A stretch of 64,000 nucleotides of DNA from Cryptomeria japonica (taxonomy: Eukaryota; Streptophyta; Pinopsida; Cupressales; Cupressaceae), in NCBI RefSeq assembly GCF_030272615.1, contig NC_081415.1, positions 267,705,425-267,769,424 on the forward strand, in the 5' to 3' direction. Of this stretch, positions 35,545-46,039 are shown piece after piece. The first letter of the stretch is position 1; each line of letters opens with the position of its first letter. The notes beneath the pieces are model-generated. The model saw only the letters and a program-made list of their open reading frames with translations, was not told the DNA's origin and made no database searches. Position numbers and translations under genes: made by a program.

Positions 35545-36634
35545 CTTTTAACCCAAGTCTTCTTCATCTGATCTCTGATCTCATCAACTTTTGCTTTTCC
35601 TTTCTCATCTGGTTGCGTATTCTTATTCTTGTCTTCTGAACCTCTCCTATTCAAATTTTTTCTTTTGCAATACTTAGCATGTGACTGGATTTGTTGCAAG
35701 CATTGCAAACAATATTTCCTTTCATAGATTTGAAATTTATTTGATTTCTTCTTGATCTGCATTGATTAACAACATGTCAGAACATACCACATGCGTAACA
35801 TCTGAAATTTCTCATGTTTTGAAAGTTGTTCACCATACTTCTGCATTCATTTGACTTATGACCATACTTATTGCATTTGAAACATCGACCGGTAAAAGAT
35901 GGACCATTATTATTCATCTTATTTCTACATTGACTAGCCATATGACCAAATTTATTGTAAAGAAAATAGTTACCATTAAACTTATGAGAATTATGCTGCC
36001 TTACCGGAGGCCTTTTTGAATTGTTCTTCAGTTGGGCTGATTTAGAGTTGTCACCTTTCTCAAATCCAAGACCTTGAGTATCATTAGGATTCTTCTGGCT
36101 TGTAAGTATCTCATCAAGATTGGTTGAGCTAATCCAAAACTTCTCCTTATATTCATTTTCAACATCAAGATCATATTTAAGAAGTAATTGCTTCCTAAGA
36201 TCTTCCTCATGTTCTCTGGCTTCTTGCAATTCAATTTTCAATTTTCCATTCTCATTCTCAAGTCTACAACATTATTTAGATTTGTCTTTCAGGGACTGAG
36301 CAAGCTTCTCTTCATTCTTCTTCCTTTCCTCAATCTCCTTTATCAATCTCATCACAATGGCTTCCATCTCATTCTTCTAGATTGTATTAGCTCTAGCAAG
36401 TTTCTCACACTCTTATGTCTTTTCCTTTAGGGCTTCATCAATGCTTTGAATTTCTTTCTCCTTTAGCTTATCAACAAGTTCCTTTCTCTTTTCCCTTGAC
36501 TTATTCAATTGATCCTTCAATGATTCAATGAATTTCTCAACATCCCTAAGGCTTTCTTTCACTTGACGGACCTCAGCTTGTGAATGATCAACATCTTCAA
36601 GTGCAACAAGAAGTTGTTAGGCTTCTTTTGAGGA
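35545..36634 (-). pseudogene. Copia gag C-terminal part: coiled coil plus CCHC zinc knuckles
   Basis: Reading left from the PBS, the translation begins with a long Glu/Lys-rich coiled coil (ESLKDQLNKSREKRKELVDK, then KLKIELQEAREHEEDLRKQL). The conserved copia phrase SSTNLDEILTSQKNPNDTQG follows, and then at least two zinc knuckles. CFKCNKYGHKSNEC is intact (C-x2-C-x4-H-x4-C), FLYNKFGHMASQC has lost its first Cys pair, and CYACGMF*HVVNQC is interrupted by a stop. This is the nucleic-acid-binding end of plant copia gag. The N-terminal UBN2-type capsid part is absent even though the PBS is adjacent, so a deletion removed it. Protease, integrase and RT are absent downstream, where the PBS-like insert and accessory ORF lie instead. 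Confidence 0.8.
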
Positions 36635-36639
36635 ACTAG

Positions 36640-36651
36640 GATTTGATACCA
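36640..36651 (-). other. Primer-binding site of minus-strand copia element
   Basis: Minus strand reads TGGTATCAAATC two bases after the LTR end TTGATTCCAACA. This is the initiator-Met-type PBS with two changes. It defines 36654 as the inner edge of a 5' LTR. Confidence 0.82.
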
Positions 36652-36653
36652 AT

Positions 36654-39603
36654 TGTTGGAATCAAGGAAAACTGAGAGGGGGGGGGGTGGGTGAATCCGT
36701 GTTCTACAATTTTTAACATTCTTAATCTATCCTTTCAACCACTTAATACAAATGAATAAAATTAGAGTGCAGAAACACAAAGCAAATAACAATAACACCA
36801 GTATTTTTATGTGGAAACCCATTTAAGGGAAAAACCACAGCGGGAACCTACCCACGATGAGATAATACCATGTTAGGAGTAAGTGAAATATTACAATGGG
36901 GAATGCACATGCATTCATGCACATTGTCTAGAGCTCATTGCTCAAATTACAAAACAAGAAGGGCTACAACCCTTGGGAAGGCTCACTACCTTATAAAAAG
37001 ATTCAGATTATATCCAGAGAATCATATGAACTAATGAAATAGAATCTTCTCATGCTAGGTTACAGTTCCAGTTAAGCACATATACTCAAACTCTGCACTT
37101 CCACACTTTTGCACACTCTTTCGCACTTCCTTGCTTTTCTCCTATTCGACTGAAAGATCAAAACAATGTTCGCACACGCAGATACATATCTCAAATTGTT
37201 GGTGTAATCATTTATTCATCTTGGATATAATTACACTATACTTAAGTTTACTTAGGTACATGCATAACATTGTAGTTTGCATATGAGACACTTAGGGAGA
37301 TGTGCAACATTGGGAGTGTGTATGTAGGAGAATTTCCACCTTTCATCGTGTGATCTTGTTGTTTCTCTATCATATCCACTTATTGTGAAGGGTGAATTCA
37401 CAAAGCTGGTTCCCACTTTTGCCAACGAAGGAATTTGGTGAAAGTGGGAATTTCGGATTTGCCAGTGTTCGAGCCAAATACAAATGTTCGCTCGGACTAC
37501 CCCTAGGAGTCCGAGCGAACCAAACTGTTCAGTTGGATTCGCTCGAACATCGAGCGTGCCAAAATCAAGCTCACTAGTTCAAGCGAATGGGGGTTCGCTC
37601 GAACCCCTTTTGGAACCCCTTTTGGTTCGAGCGAACCCAATCCGATCGAACTCGTGTTCGTTCGAACCCCAAAAATTAGAAGTTTCTCCCAAAAAATTTC
37701 AGAGTTCTGAAGAATTAATAACTTCGGAGCTCTGGTTCAATGCACGAATGAAATAATCTTGATAACCCAAAAATATTAGATGGTAGTACTCGAAGCAAGC
37801 TTTCCAACGAATATAATTTTGTTATATTTTGAATTTATTATGTTCTTGATTTTTTAATTTTATTAAAAATTGGTTTTTCACTGAACATGAACTTCTCTGT
37901 TCAACGCATTGGGAAAAATAAGAAACTAATTCAGAAAAATTCTGAAAAATATCTATGCCCTTGGTATTGATGTCTTCTTTCTAACAAAAAAAAAAAATTG
38001 AATTTCGATTTATATAGAACAAGTTATGTGTTCAAACGTAAACCTATGTTTGAATTATGACTAGTCGGACTTCAAAACTTTATAAAATGAAAAATATTGA
38101 ACATATCGCTATAAAACCAAATGCAAGCCCTGGATATTGATGTTACAAACCAAAATTCGAAAGAATTGAGTTTTTATCATTTATAGAAAAAAAGTTATGC
38201 ATTTCGGGAGGCACATCACTCTTAAAAAATGTAGTTTGTTGTAAAAAACTACTTTTCGAGGGAGATGGAAATTTTTTAAAAAAATCTTTCAAAAAAATTT
38301 GAAAAAAATGTATATAGAATCTACAAACAAAATACTAGAAATCACTAATTTACATCATCTTCAAATTTTTAATAGTTTAAAAGTTATAGTTCTCGGAAGT
38401 TGAAGATTATTTTAAAAATGTACATCTCAGTGTCAAAAGTGGCAAAAAAGTGGGAACCATTATTGTGAGTTCACCCTGAAGTGATAATTCCACCTTCAGT
38501 GGGTGATCCACCTCATGTGGAATATTTTACTATTTCTCCTACCTACCCTTGCATCTTATTGAGTCACATGTCATCATTATGTGCTCTCTTATCTCTTAGC
38601 CTTGCCTTTATAAGCAGGCTCATCTATATTGTATGTAACAATTATGATGATCCAGTTGATCTCTTTTGCATCTTGATAGGAATACAATTTATTCTTGTCA
38701 TATTTTATCTCTCTTGTCATTGTGCTATCTTGTGGTCTCTTTGATCTTGGTTGCTTCAAGCATAATCTCACACAAATGAATATTACATGTATTTATAGAA
38801 TTCATCAACTTGTATTTCAAGGTCGTCTAAACCCTTAACACAAATTAGAAAATAATAACCTCATAGCTACAACAACACATGCAGACCAAAATAATATTGG
38901 CTAAGACATAGTCTGGACCAAAAACAAATCCTTGAACACACAACACCAACAAGAATTATGCCTCGATCATTTGCAACATGCTACAATCACCATAAATGTC
39001 GTATAACACGAAGAACACCATCGGATCAAGAAAATGATCAATATAGCGGACATCGATCAATGCAAACCAACAACACGAATAGAACACAATCTAGAAACAT
39101 CCACAAGCAATGTGAATCACCATTGAAACAACTGCAATATCACCACTTACTATAATCTTTATCATCATTATATCGAACCTCAAGAATATCAGCTCAACTA
39201 ACTATCAAACTAAAAGATTCACTTGTGGACTTCCAAATCATGAACCATCTAAATTGAGGACACACTTGAATGTCCCAAACACTCTTATACATCCGCAAAC
39301 CAAGATATTACAATTCCAAAGCAACGCAGAGAACAATCTAGAATACCAAATAACACAAACAACTAAATACTAACCACAGTACCAGATCTCACAACTTGAT
39401 CAAATCACCACATGGATCACTAAAACTTCTGTTGAATCAACTAGAGATAAGTATATCAAAACCCATTAAACCACAATAACTCGTCTATAACACACTGACC
39501 AAACCAACTCATTTAATCCGAATGCAACACTAGAATACATAGAAGAATATGTTGACATCAATGACAACACACACTCCAAAAAACTTCTCAACAATATCCA
39601 ACA
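36654..39603 (-). mobile_element. Copia-type LTR (family B), shared by two internal regions and split by a solo LTR
   Basis: The LTR consists of 36654-37196 and 38778-39603, about 1.37 kb after removing the insert. Minus-orientation ends are TGTTGGATATTG... and ...TTGATTCCAACA. It carries the GGTTTTTCCC...GGGTTTCCAC core (36812-36845) and a G-run at about 36675-36690. At its low-coordinate side lies a PBS and gag (5' LTR signature); at its high-coordinate side lies a PPT and the copia RNase H tail (3' LTR signature). One LTR therefore joins two tandem internal regions, as produced by unequal recombination between elements. Confidence 0.82.
37192..38777 (+). mobile_element. Solo LTR (family C), 1576 bp, TSD caaat, nested in the family B LTR
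   Basis: The LTR at 37197-38772 begins TGTTGGTGTAATCATT and ends ...CATAATCTCACA. The five bases caaat flank it at 37192-37196 and 38773-38777. A TATA-like TTTATAAG sits at about 38607-38614, which together with the ends supports plus orientation. A CG-rich cluster of GTTCGAGCGAAC palindromes lies at 37465-37670. No coding sequence is present; small frames such as 37484-37756 arise from the palindrome cluster. Confidence 0.85.
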
Positions 39604-40147
39604 ATCTCCCCCTTTGGCATTGATGGCAACATATGAATGTGAAAAACAATCAATGCAAAGAAATAAATCAACAACCCATAACTATCAACAATCTCCCCCT
39701 GAGATCAGCATAGGATATACTAGTTTTTTGCATGCTTCTCTCCCCCTTTAACATCAATGCAAAAGACATATATGCAAAACATAATCTCTCATCCTTAGAA
39801 CAAACTCACAAAACTGAAAATATAAACCACAACATTTTCTACTCCCCTTGAGTAGCAGCCTCACTCATCAATCTAGATCATAAGATATCTTTGTGAAGCT
39901 CACCAAATTGATGAAAATCCATGCATCTTATTTCTCATCAGGAGGGGAAATGACCCCTAGCATCTGTCAGAGATACTCAAAAGTATCTTTAAGCAAAGGC
40001 TTCATGAAGATGTCTGCAATTTGTTCCTTTGTAGATACATACTCCAATCTAGCTTCCTTCTCATTCACCTTCTCTCTTAAGAAATGAAACTTGTTTGATA
40101 TATGCTTGCTTAACTGAAACTGTAACCAGGCATTAGGAGATGCTATT
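39604..40147 (-). pseudogene. Copia pol remnant: RNase H C-terminus and 3' UTR
   Basis: Minus-strand translation at about 40120-39900 reads LSKHISNKFHFLREKVNEKE, ARLEYVSTKEQIADIFMKPL and DTFEYL*QMLGVIS. This is the invariant end of plant copia RNase H (H.sNKFHFlREKV..GEv.LeYv.TKEQiADIFTKPL). An internal TGA has replaced an Arg codon. The rest of pol is missing: at about 40148 the sequence switches to a plus-strand LTR end. Downstream to the PPT is a non-coding 3' region. Confidence 0.85.
39607..39614 (-). other. Polypurine tract of the second internal region
   Basis: Minus strand reads AAAGGGGGAGAT just before the LTR start TGTTGG at 39603. Further CTCCCCCT and CTCCCCC tracts near 39692 and 39741 give a multi-PPT appearance, as described for Sirevirus-type copia elements. 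Confidence 0.8.
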
Positions 40148-40524
40148 TCATCAATTCATAATTCTCTGGATATAATTCAATTTTTTTGGTAAGGTAGTGA
40201 GCCTTCCCAAGGGTTCTAGCCCTTCTCGCTATTTGATTTGAGCAGTGAGCTCTAGGTAGTGTGCTTGAATACATCTGCATTCCCCATTGTAATATTTTAC
40301 TTACTCCTAACAAGGTATTATCTCATTGTGGGCAGGTTCCCACTGTGTTTTTCCCTTAATCGGGTTTTCCACGTCAAAAATATTGGTGTTATGTGTGTTA
40401 TTGATGTGGTGTTGATTTATGCTTTCATTGCTAATTATCATATCTAAATTTGTGTTTATGCTTAGTAAATTTTGTGTGCAAACTGATTCACCACCCCTCT
40501 CAATTTCTTGCATTATTGCCAACA
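40148..40524 (+). mobile_element. 5'-truncated LTR (family B) in front of the chromovirus
   Basis: Contains AATTCTCTGGATATAATTCA, AAGGTAGTGAGCCTTCCCAA, the core TTTTTCCCTTAATCGGGTTT and the end CACCCCTCTCAATTT...TTGCCAACA. It matches the reverse complement of 36654-37050 closely, so it is family B in plus orientation. The PBS and gypsy gag follow immediately. U3 and most of the LTR are absent. Confidence 0.8.
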
Positions 40525-40537
40525 ATTAGTATCAAAG
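40525..40537 (+). other. Primer-binding site of chromovirus
   Basis: ATTAGTATCAAAG lies directly after the LTR end CCAACA. It corresponds to AT-TGGTATCAAAG with one change and fits an initiator-Met primer. Confidence 0.7.
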
Positions 40538-40629
40538 TTTGGTTCTGGAGATTGTAGAGTCCTGTAAGATTTTGTTGTGGGGTAGCAGATTGCAGATTTG
40601 GCCTACAGCTACAAAGAATTGGCATAAAG

Positions 40630-41815
40630 ATGGCTCAGAGGAATGTTAGAGGTGGTGGAGCGCATGGAAATGCAGACCCTATTGTGATGGAAATGTTGTG
40701 AGGAATTGTAGCCCAATTGGAATCTATTGAAATGACCTAGAGAAGAGGTTGACATATTGAAGATGCGAGCGAAGATGAAGATGAAGAAGTGACAACTGGA
40801 GAACAAGGAGCAAATCCACCGATGAATGACCCAGTTGAAGAAAGGTTTATGAGAGCATTGTTTAGAGAAAATACCAGACCACATTTTACCCCACCAAATT
40901 ACGATGCCAAGTTGGATTCAGATGAATTGCTAGATTGGATCATGGAGATGGAAAAGTATTTTGATTTTGAAGGCATTGTTGAAGATAGGAAGGTAAGATA
41001 TGCTTGCACTAAGTTGAAAGGACATGCATCTCTTTTGTGGGAACATTTGCAAGTTGATAGACAGAGAAGAGGTAAAGAGAAGATTAAATCTTGGGAGCGG
41101 ATGGTTAGCAAGTTGAAATCAGAGTTTATGCATGTTGATTATTGAGTGAATTTGTTTTGGAAGTTGCAAAATTTGAAGCAAAAGGAGTCTAGTGTGAAGG
41201 AGTATACTAAAGCATTCTACAAGTTGAATATCAGATCCAGACACACTGATGATGAGATTGAACAAGTTGTTAGGTATTTGAATGGGTTGCGGATGTCTAT
41301 AGAAGATGAACTTGGTCTAAGCAAGTTGCAAAGTGTTGAGGAAGATTACCAATATTCCTTGAAGGTGGAGGAGAAATTGAATAAAGGACATGAGCAGAAG
41401 AAAAGAGGTAGAGGAGGAAGATTTTAGGGAGGAAGATTTCAAGGAGGAAGGACCTATACCAGAGGAAGAGGACCCTGTGCAGATCAAAATAAAGACAAGG
41501 AAGTTAGAAGAGATGGAAGTTCATATCGGAAGGATGATAAAAAAATTTACCAGAGAAGAGAACCTGATGGATACCAGAATGAGGGTTATATAAAAGATGA
41601 TATAAGACATGATAAAAGAGTGCTTAGAGGAACCTACTTTAAGTGTGGAGGAGAACAACATCGTTCTTTTGAATGTAAGAAGGAAAATAACATCGGAAGA
41701 GCAACATTGGTAGAAGAAGACCATACTAGATCAACTAATAAACTGAAAGATGGAGAATTGTTGGTGAGGGGGGGAGCTTTGTGTCATACTAGAGATGATG
41801 AAGAGCCCTTGTAGA
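40630..41815 (+). pseudogene. Ty3/gypsy chromovirus gag
   Basis: The ATG at 40630 (MAQRNVRGGG) is in the same frame as the capsid region. DAKLDSDELLDWIMEMEKYF and CTKLKGHASLLWEHL, then KIKSWERMVSKLKSEFMHVD (40900-41145) are the standard Retrotrans_gag motifs of plant chromoviruses. After a TGA the same frame continues with NLKQKESSVKEYTKAFYKLN and RYLNGLRMSIEDEL. A basic Arg/Gly-rich stretch and a CCHC knuckle, YFKCGGEQHRSFECKKE (C-x2-C-x4-H-x4-C), follow near 41637-41690. Stops are few and single-base, indicating moderate age. Confidence 0.9.
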
Positions 41816-42170
41816 CGAGGAATTTTTTCAGGACCAGATGTAAGGTATCTGGTAAGTTTTTTAGAGTCATTATTGATAGTCATAGTTCAGATAATATTGT
41901 TTCAGAGGAGATGATGAATAAAATAAAGTTGGAGAGATTGAAGCACCATAAACCTTATCAGATAGCATGGATTCAGGATGATCATAAGATACTAGTGAGT
42001 GAACAACATTTGGTGAAATTGAAAATTGGAGCTTATCATGATGAAGTTTTGTGTGATATTATGCCTATGGATATTTGTCATATCTTGTTGGGTAGACTTG
42101 GCAGTTTGATAGACAATAAATACATGATGGTAGAAAGAACATATACACTATTGTTGCAAATGAGATAAAG
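41816..42170 (+). pseudogene. Chromovirus protease
   Basis: The frame of gag continues past a TAG into GKFFRVIIDSHSSDNIVSEE and ends with EVLCDIMPMDICHILLGR, the Asp-protease region of Ty3/gypsy pol. The catalytic D-S/T-G motif reads DSH here, so the Gly is lost and the enzyme would be inactive. A frameshift follows at about 42170. Confidence 0.88.
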
Positions 42171-43160
42171 TAGACCTTGTTACCCTTGGAGGAGCCACTA
42201 AAAACTAAAGTTTGTACAAGTGCTAGAATTTGTTTAGTGGATGGAAGGAAATTCCTAGATGGGATGAGACATGAGAATGTATGTTCTTCTTTAGTTCCTA
42301 AAAAGACTAAAGATCTTGAGCATGAAGGAGAACAACTAGAAGAAATAAAGGAGTTGCTAATAGAGTATGGAGACATCATTATAGATAATGTTCCTGATGG
42401 GTTACCCCCTGTGAGAAGTATCAATCATTGCATAGACATGATTCCTGGAGCTGGTTTGCCCAATAAAGAAACACACCAGATGACACCGGCAGAGAATGAG
42501 GAGTTGAATAGATAAGTGCAGGAATTATTGAGGAAAGGTTTGATGAGAGAAAGTTTGAGTCCTTATGCAGTGCCAACACTGTTAGCACCTAAGAAGAATG
42601 GAGAATGGAGGATGTGTATTGTTTCAGAGCAATAAACAAGATCACAGTGAAGTATATATTTCCCTTGCCTAGGATGGATGACATAATGGACTGTTTGAGT
42701 GGAGCTAGATAGTACACAAAGATAGATTCAAAGAGTGGATACCATCAGATCAGAATCAGAGAAGGAGATGAGTGGAAGACAACATTCAAGACAAATGAAG
42801 GACTCTATGAATGGTTGGTGATGCCTTTTGGATTGGCTAATGCACCGAGTACTTTCACGAGGTTGATGAATGAGGTATTGAAGAAATTCTTGGGTAAATT
42901 TGTTATTATTTATTTGGATGACATTTTGATTTTCAGTAAGAGAAATGAAGAACATATGTTGCATTTGAGACAATTTTTGCAAAGGTTGAGAGAAGAGAAG
43001 TTGTTGATTAACATTAAGAAGTGTAGTTTCATGAAGGAAGAGTTAGTTTATTTGGGATTTGTGATATATGCAGATGGATTGAAGATGGATCCTGAGAAGG
43101 TAAGAGAAATTTTTGAATGGCCTACATCGAAAAGCATTGGAAAAGTAAGTTAATTTCATG
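42171..43160 (+). pseudogene. Chromovirus reverse transcriptase
   Basis: NVPDGLPPVRSINHCIDMIP, then [20 protein letters not shown], then [10 protein letters not shown] and [20 protein letters not shown] outline the fingers and palm in three frames. From 42815 the frame is open through [20 protein letters not shown] and [13 protein letters not shown]; the YLDD active-site box is intact. The thumb continues with [17 protein letters not shown]. Frameshifts lie near 42170, 42520-42640 and 43150, so no single product can be made. Confidence 0.92.
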
Positions 43161-43700
43161 GATTGGCTAGCTTCTACCGGAAAATTTCAGTTCAATTTGT
43201 AGTCCTATGATAGAATCAATTAGAGGAGATAGAAAGGATTTCAAGTGGACAACCAAAGAAAATAGGAGCTTTAAATTTTTAAAGCAGAAGGTGACAGAGA
43301 AGCCTGTGTTGGCTTTACAGTATTTTAGAAAAGTATTTCAAGTGTACTGTGATGCAAATGGGAATTTAATTGGAGTAGTGTTAAGTCAGGAAGGAAGACC
43401 AATAGCTTATTTCAGTGAGAAGTTGAATGATGCAAGGAGAAGATATTCAGTGCATGATCATGAATTCTATGTCATAGTTCAAGCATTGAAGAAGTGGAGA
43501 CATTATTTGTTGCCTAAGGAGTTTGTGTTGTATACTGATCATCAAGCTTTACAATATTTGAACAGACAGAGTAAGCTGAATCAGAGACATATGAGATGGG
43601 TGGAGTTCTTACAGAGTTATACCTTTTTTTTTAGCATAGAAGTGGGAAGTCAAATAAAGTTGTTGATTCCTTGAGTAGAAGGTACTTGCTGATAGAGATG
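43161..43700 (+). pseudogene. Chromovirus RNase H
   Basis: Open frame 43207-43674 with FQVYCDANGNLIGVVLSQEG, YSVHDHEFYVIVQALKKWRH and VLYTDHQALQYLNRQSKLNQ. The Asp, Glu and Asp positions expected for catalysis (CDAN, DHEF, YTDH) are present. It ends in a frameshift around a run of eight or nine T (about 43625). Confidence 0.92.
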
Positions 43701-45018
43701 AGAGTGAAAGTGTTAGGTTTTGAGGAATTGAAGAACTTGTATCAGGATGACTCAAATTTTGTAGAACCTTGGAAAGCTTGTAAGGAACTGGTTATGGTGG
43801 ACAAAAGTAAGTAGTTATATTATTTCATTCAAGATGAGATGTTGTTTAGAGGAGTTCAGTTGTGTATACCCAAGAGTTCTATGAGGGAGAGTCTAATAAA
43901 AGAAAAGCGTAGTGGAGGATTAGCCAGACACTTTGGTGTTGACAAGACAGTGGCATTAATTAGTGAGAATTAATTTTGGCCTCAGATTCATAAGGATGTC
44001 GATAAATTTGTTTAGAGCTGTAGAATTTGACAACTTGAAAAAGGTAGTAGCCAGAATATTAGGTTGTATAAGCCTTTGACAGTTCTGGAAAGACCTTGGG
44101 AGGACATAAGCATGGATTTTATACTTGGATTTCCTAGGACACAAAGAGGAAATGTTTATATATTTGTGGTCGTGGATAGGTTCTCAAAGATGACACATTT
44201 CATACCCTATAAGAAGACAACATATGCAGTACATGTTCCTGACCTATTTTTCAAGGAAGTGGTGAGATTGCATGGACTAACTAAAAGCATAGTTTCAGAC
44301 AGAGACACCAATTTTGTTGGATATTTTTTGAGAACACTTTGGAAGAAGATGAAGATAGATTTTAAGTTTAGTTCTACTTTTCACCCATAGATTGATGGAT
44401 AGATAAAGGTAGTGAAGAGAAGTTTGAGAAGTTTGTTGAGATGCTTAATTGGAGAGAAAACCAGAAGTTGGGACTTGATCCTTGCACAAGCAGAATTTGC
44501 CTACAATAATGCAGTGAACAAGAGTACCAGAAGAACACCTTTTGAGATTGTTAGTGGAGCACACCCTAAAGGCATATCAGAGTTGAGAGATATCAATAAT
44601 GAAGATAAGAGGAGTGCAGAAGTGGAAGAATTTATAGAGCATACGAAGACAATACATACTTAGGTCAAACAACATTTGGAGGACATGGACAACAAGTATA
44701 AGGAGAAAACAGATGAGAAGAGGAGACATAAGGAATTTGAAGTTGGAGATGAAGTGATGGTGTATCTGAGAAAAGAGAGATTCCCAATTGGAACCTATAA
44801 CAAGTTGGAGATGAGGAAGTTTGGACCTTGTAAGATCTTGAAGAAATTCAGTTTCGGAAGTGCATATGAAGTAAGATCTTGAAGAAATTCAGTTTCGGAA
44901 ATGTATATGAAGTAGAGTTACTAGATAGTTTGGGTATTTCACCTATATTAAACATTGCATACCTACATCAGTACCATGAGACAAAATTTAATGAGGACAA
45001 TGTAGTAGAATTAGAGAA
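43701..45018 (+). pseudogene. Chromovirus integrase
   Basis: The zinc-binding region is degraded (43700-44060). The catalytic core starts at about 44064 with [40 protein letters not shown] and [20 protein letters not shown]. After FHP the usual QTDGQTEVVNRSL reads *IDG*IKVVKRSL. Two Gln codons have become TAG, consistent with C-to-T change at CAG, and the catalytic Glu is Lys. AEFAYNNAVNKSTRRTPFEI and [18 protein letters not shown] complete the C-terminal part. A 41-bp tandem duplication at 44832-44913 breaks the frame. Confidence 0.9.
44832..44913 (+). repeat. 41-bp tandem duplication in integrase
   Basis: AAGATCTTGAAGAAATTCAG starts at 44832 and again at 44873. The copies differ by two substitutions. 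Because 41 is not a multiple of three it shifts the reading frame. Confidence 0.95.
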
Positions 45019-45190
45019 GTAGATACCCCGGAGGGAACCAGATCAGATTGAAGACATTTTGGATAGTAGGATTGGGCATAGCACCCGAAGCAACTAGTAA
45101 AAAGAGTATTTTGTGAAGTGGAAAGGTAGACCAGTTGAAGATTCATCATGGAATTATTAGGTAGAGGTAGACCATCCTGGTTTCCTCTAA
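45019..45190 (+). pseudogene. Chromodomain at the integrase C-terminus
   Basis: PDQIEDILDSRIGHSTRSN, two stops, KEYFVKWKGRPVEDSSWNY, then VEVDHPG. This is the chromodomain fold (family form P..IL..R......EYLVKWKG.p.e.atWE) that places the element among the chromoviruses of Ty3/gypsy. The aromatic positions (Y/F in EYF and W in VKWKG) are kept. Confidence 0.88.
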
Positions 45191-46037
45191 CCCTAACTAA
45201 ATGAGGGACTCACTTTTTTAACATCCCTATATGTCTGATGTAGGAGCATCCCTAGTTCATGGTAATCTTGCATCAACCAAAAACATTTTCTTTTCAGTTT
45301 GTTTCCTGTTTTGCAATTTCAAATTTTCCTTCTTCATTTCTTTGCATTTTCTCACTAGATCTTGCGGAGATGGATTTTGTTTGTGGACATGTTCATCTAC
45401 TTTATCCTAAGTCTGTGAGATGTTTGGATCTTTTTTCGACAAGTTATCACTTCCGAAATCTGAGACAGTTTTTTGGCTTAGAGCACCGGAACCGCTTGGA
45501 CCTATTTGTTATTGGTGAATCTTGCATATCTCTTTCGTAGCTTGTAGAGTTTCAATTCATTGTTTCCAATGTTCCTTATCATGTGTCTGACCTTTCCTTG
45601 GGTCCACACTTCATTCTATGGACTTTTCCGAGGGATCTCTTTGGCGAAGTCCAGCCTTGTTGTTTTACACGTTACATCTTGTTCTATGATATTTGTTTGA
45701 TCTTGGACCGACATGGATAATTCTTGATCATATAAATGAATGTAATTAAGAATTTATAAATTAGTTTTTAGAACGTAGAAAATAAATCTGAAGGTTAGGA
45801 GGTCTGGAGTAGCCTTGAGGTCTTTCTTGAGCCGGATATTGTATTTGAGCATGTATGTAATCAGGACTATGTGCCGAATCTTGTAAGCCTGCATGTTGCC
45901 AACATTTTTTAATTGATTTCATGATATAATAAGTGTGTTGTGCATTTCCTCCATCATGATTGTGTTGTTTTCTATTATGTAACTCTTGTTGCATGGTTCG
46001 AACTATTCTCTTTGAGGACCCTCCTACCGTGACTGCA
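45191..46037 (+). other. Chromovirus 3' region / putative 3' LTR remnant
   Basis: Non-coding sequence after the chromodomain. A candidate LTR start is TGATGTAGGAGC near 45235, but I cannot match it to the LTR fragment at 40148-40524, which keeps only an LTR end. Homology to the repeat copy X begins at about 46037, marking the right junction. Confidence 0.4.
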
Positions 46038-46039
46038 CC

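Noticed and set aside
37392-37756. Two overlapping plus-strand frames
   Set aside because: Both lie in the CG-rich palindrome cluster of a solo LTR and are by-products of it.
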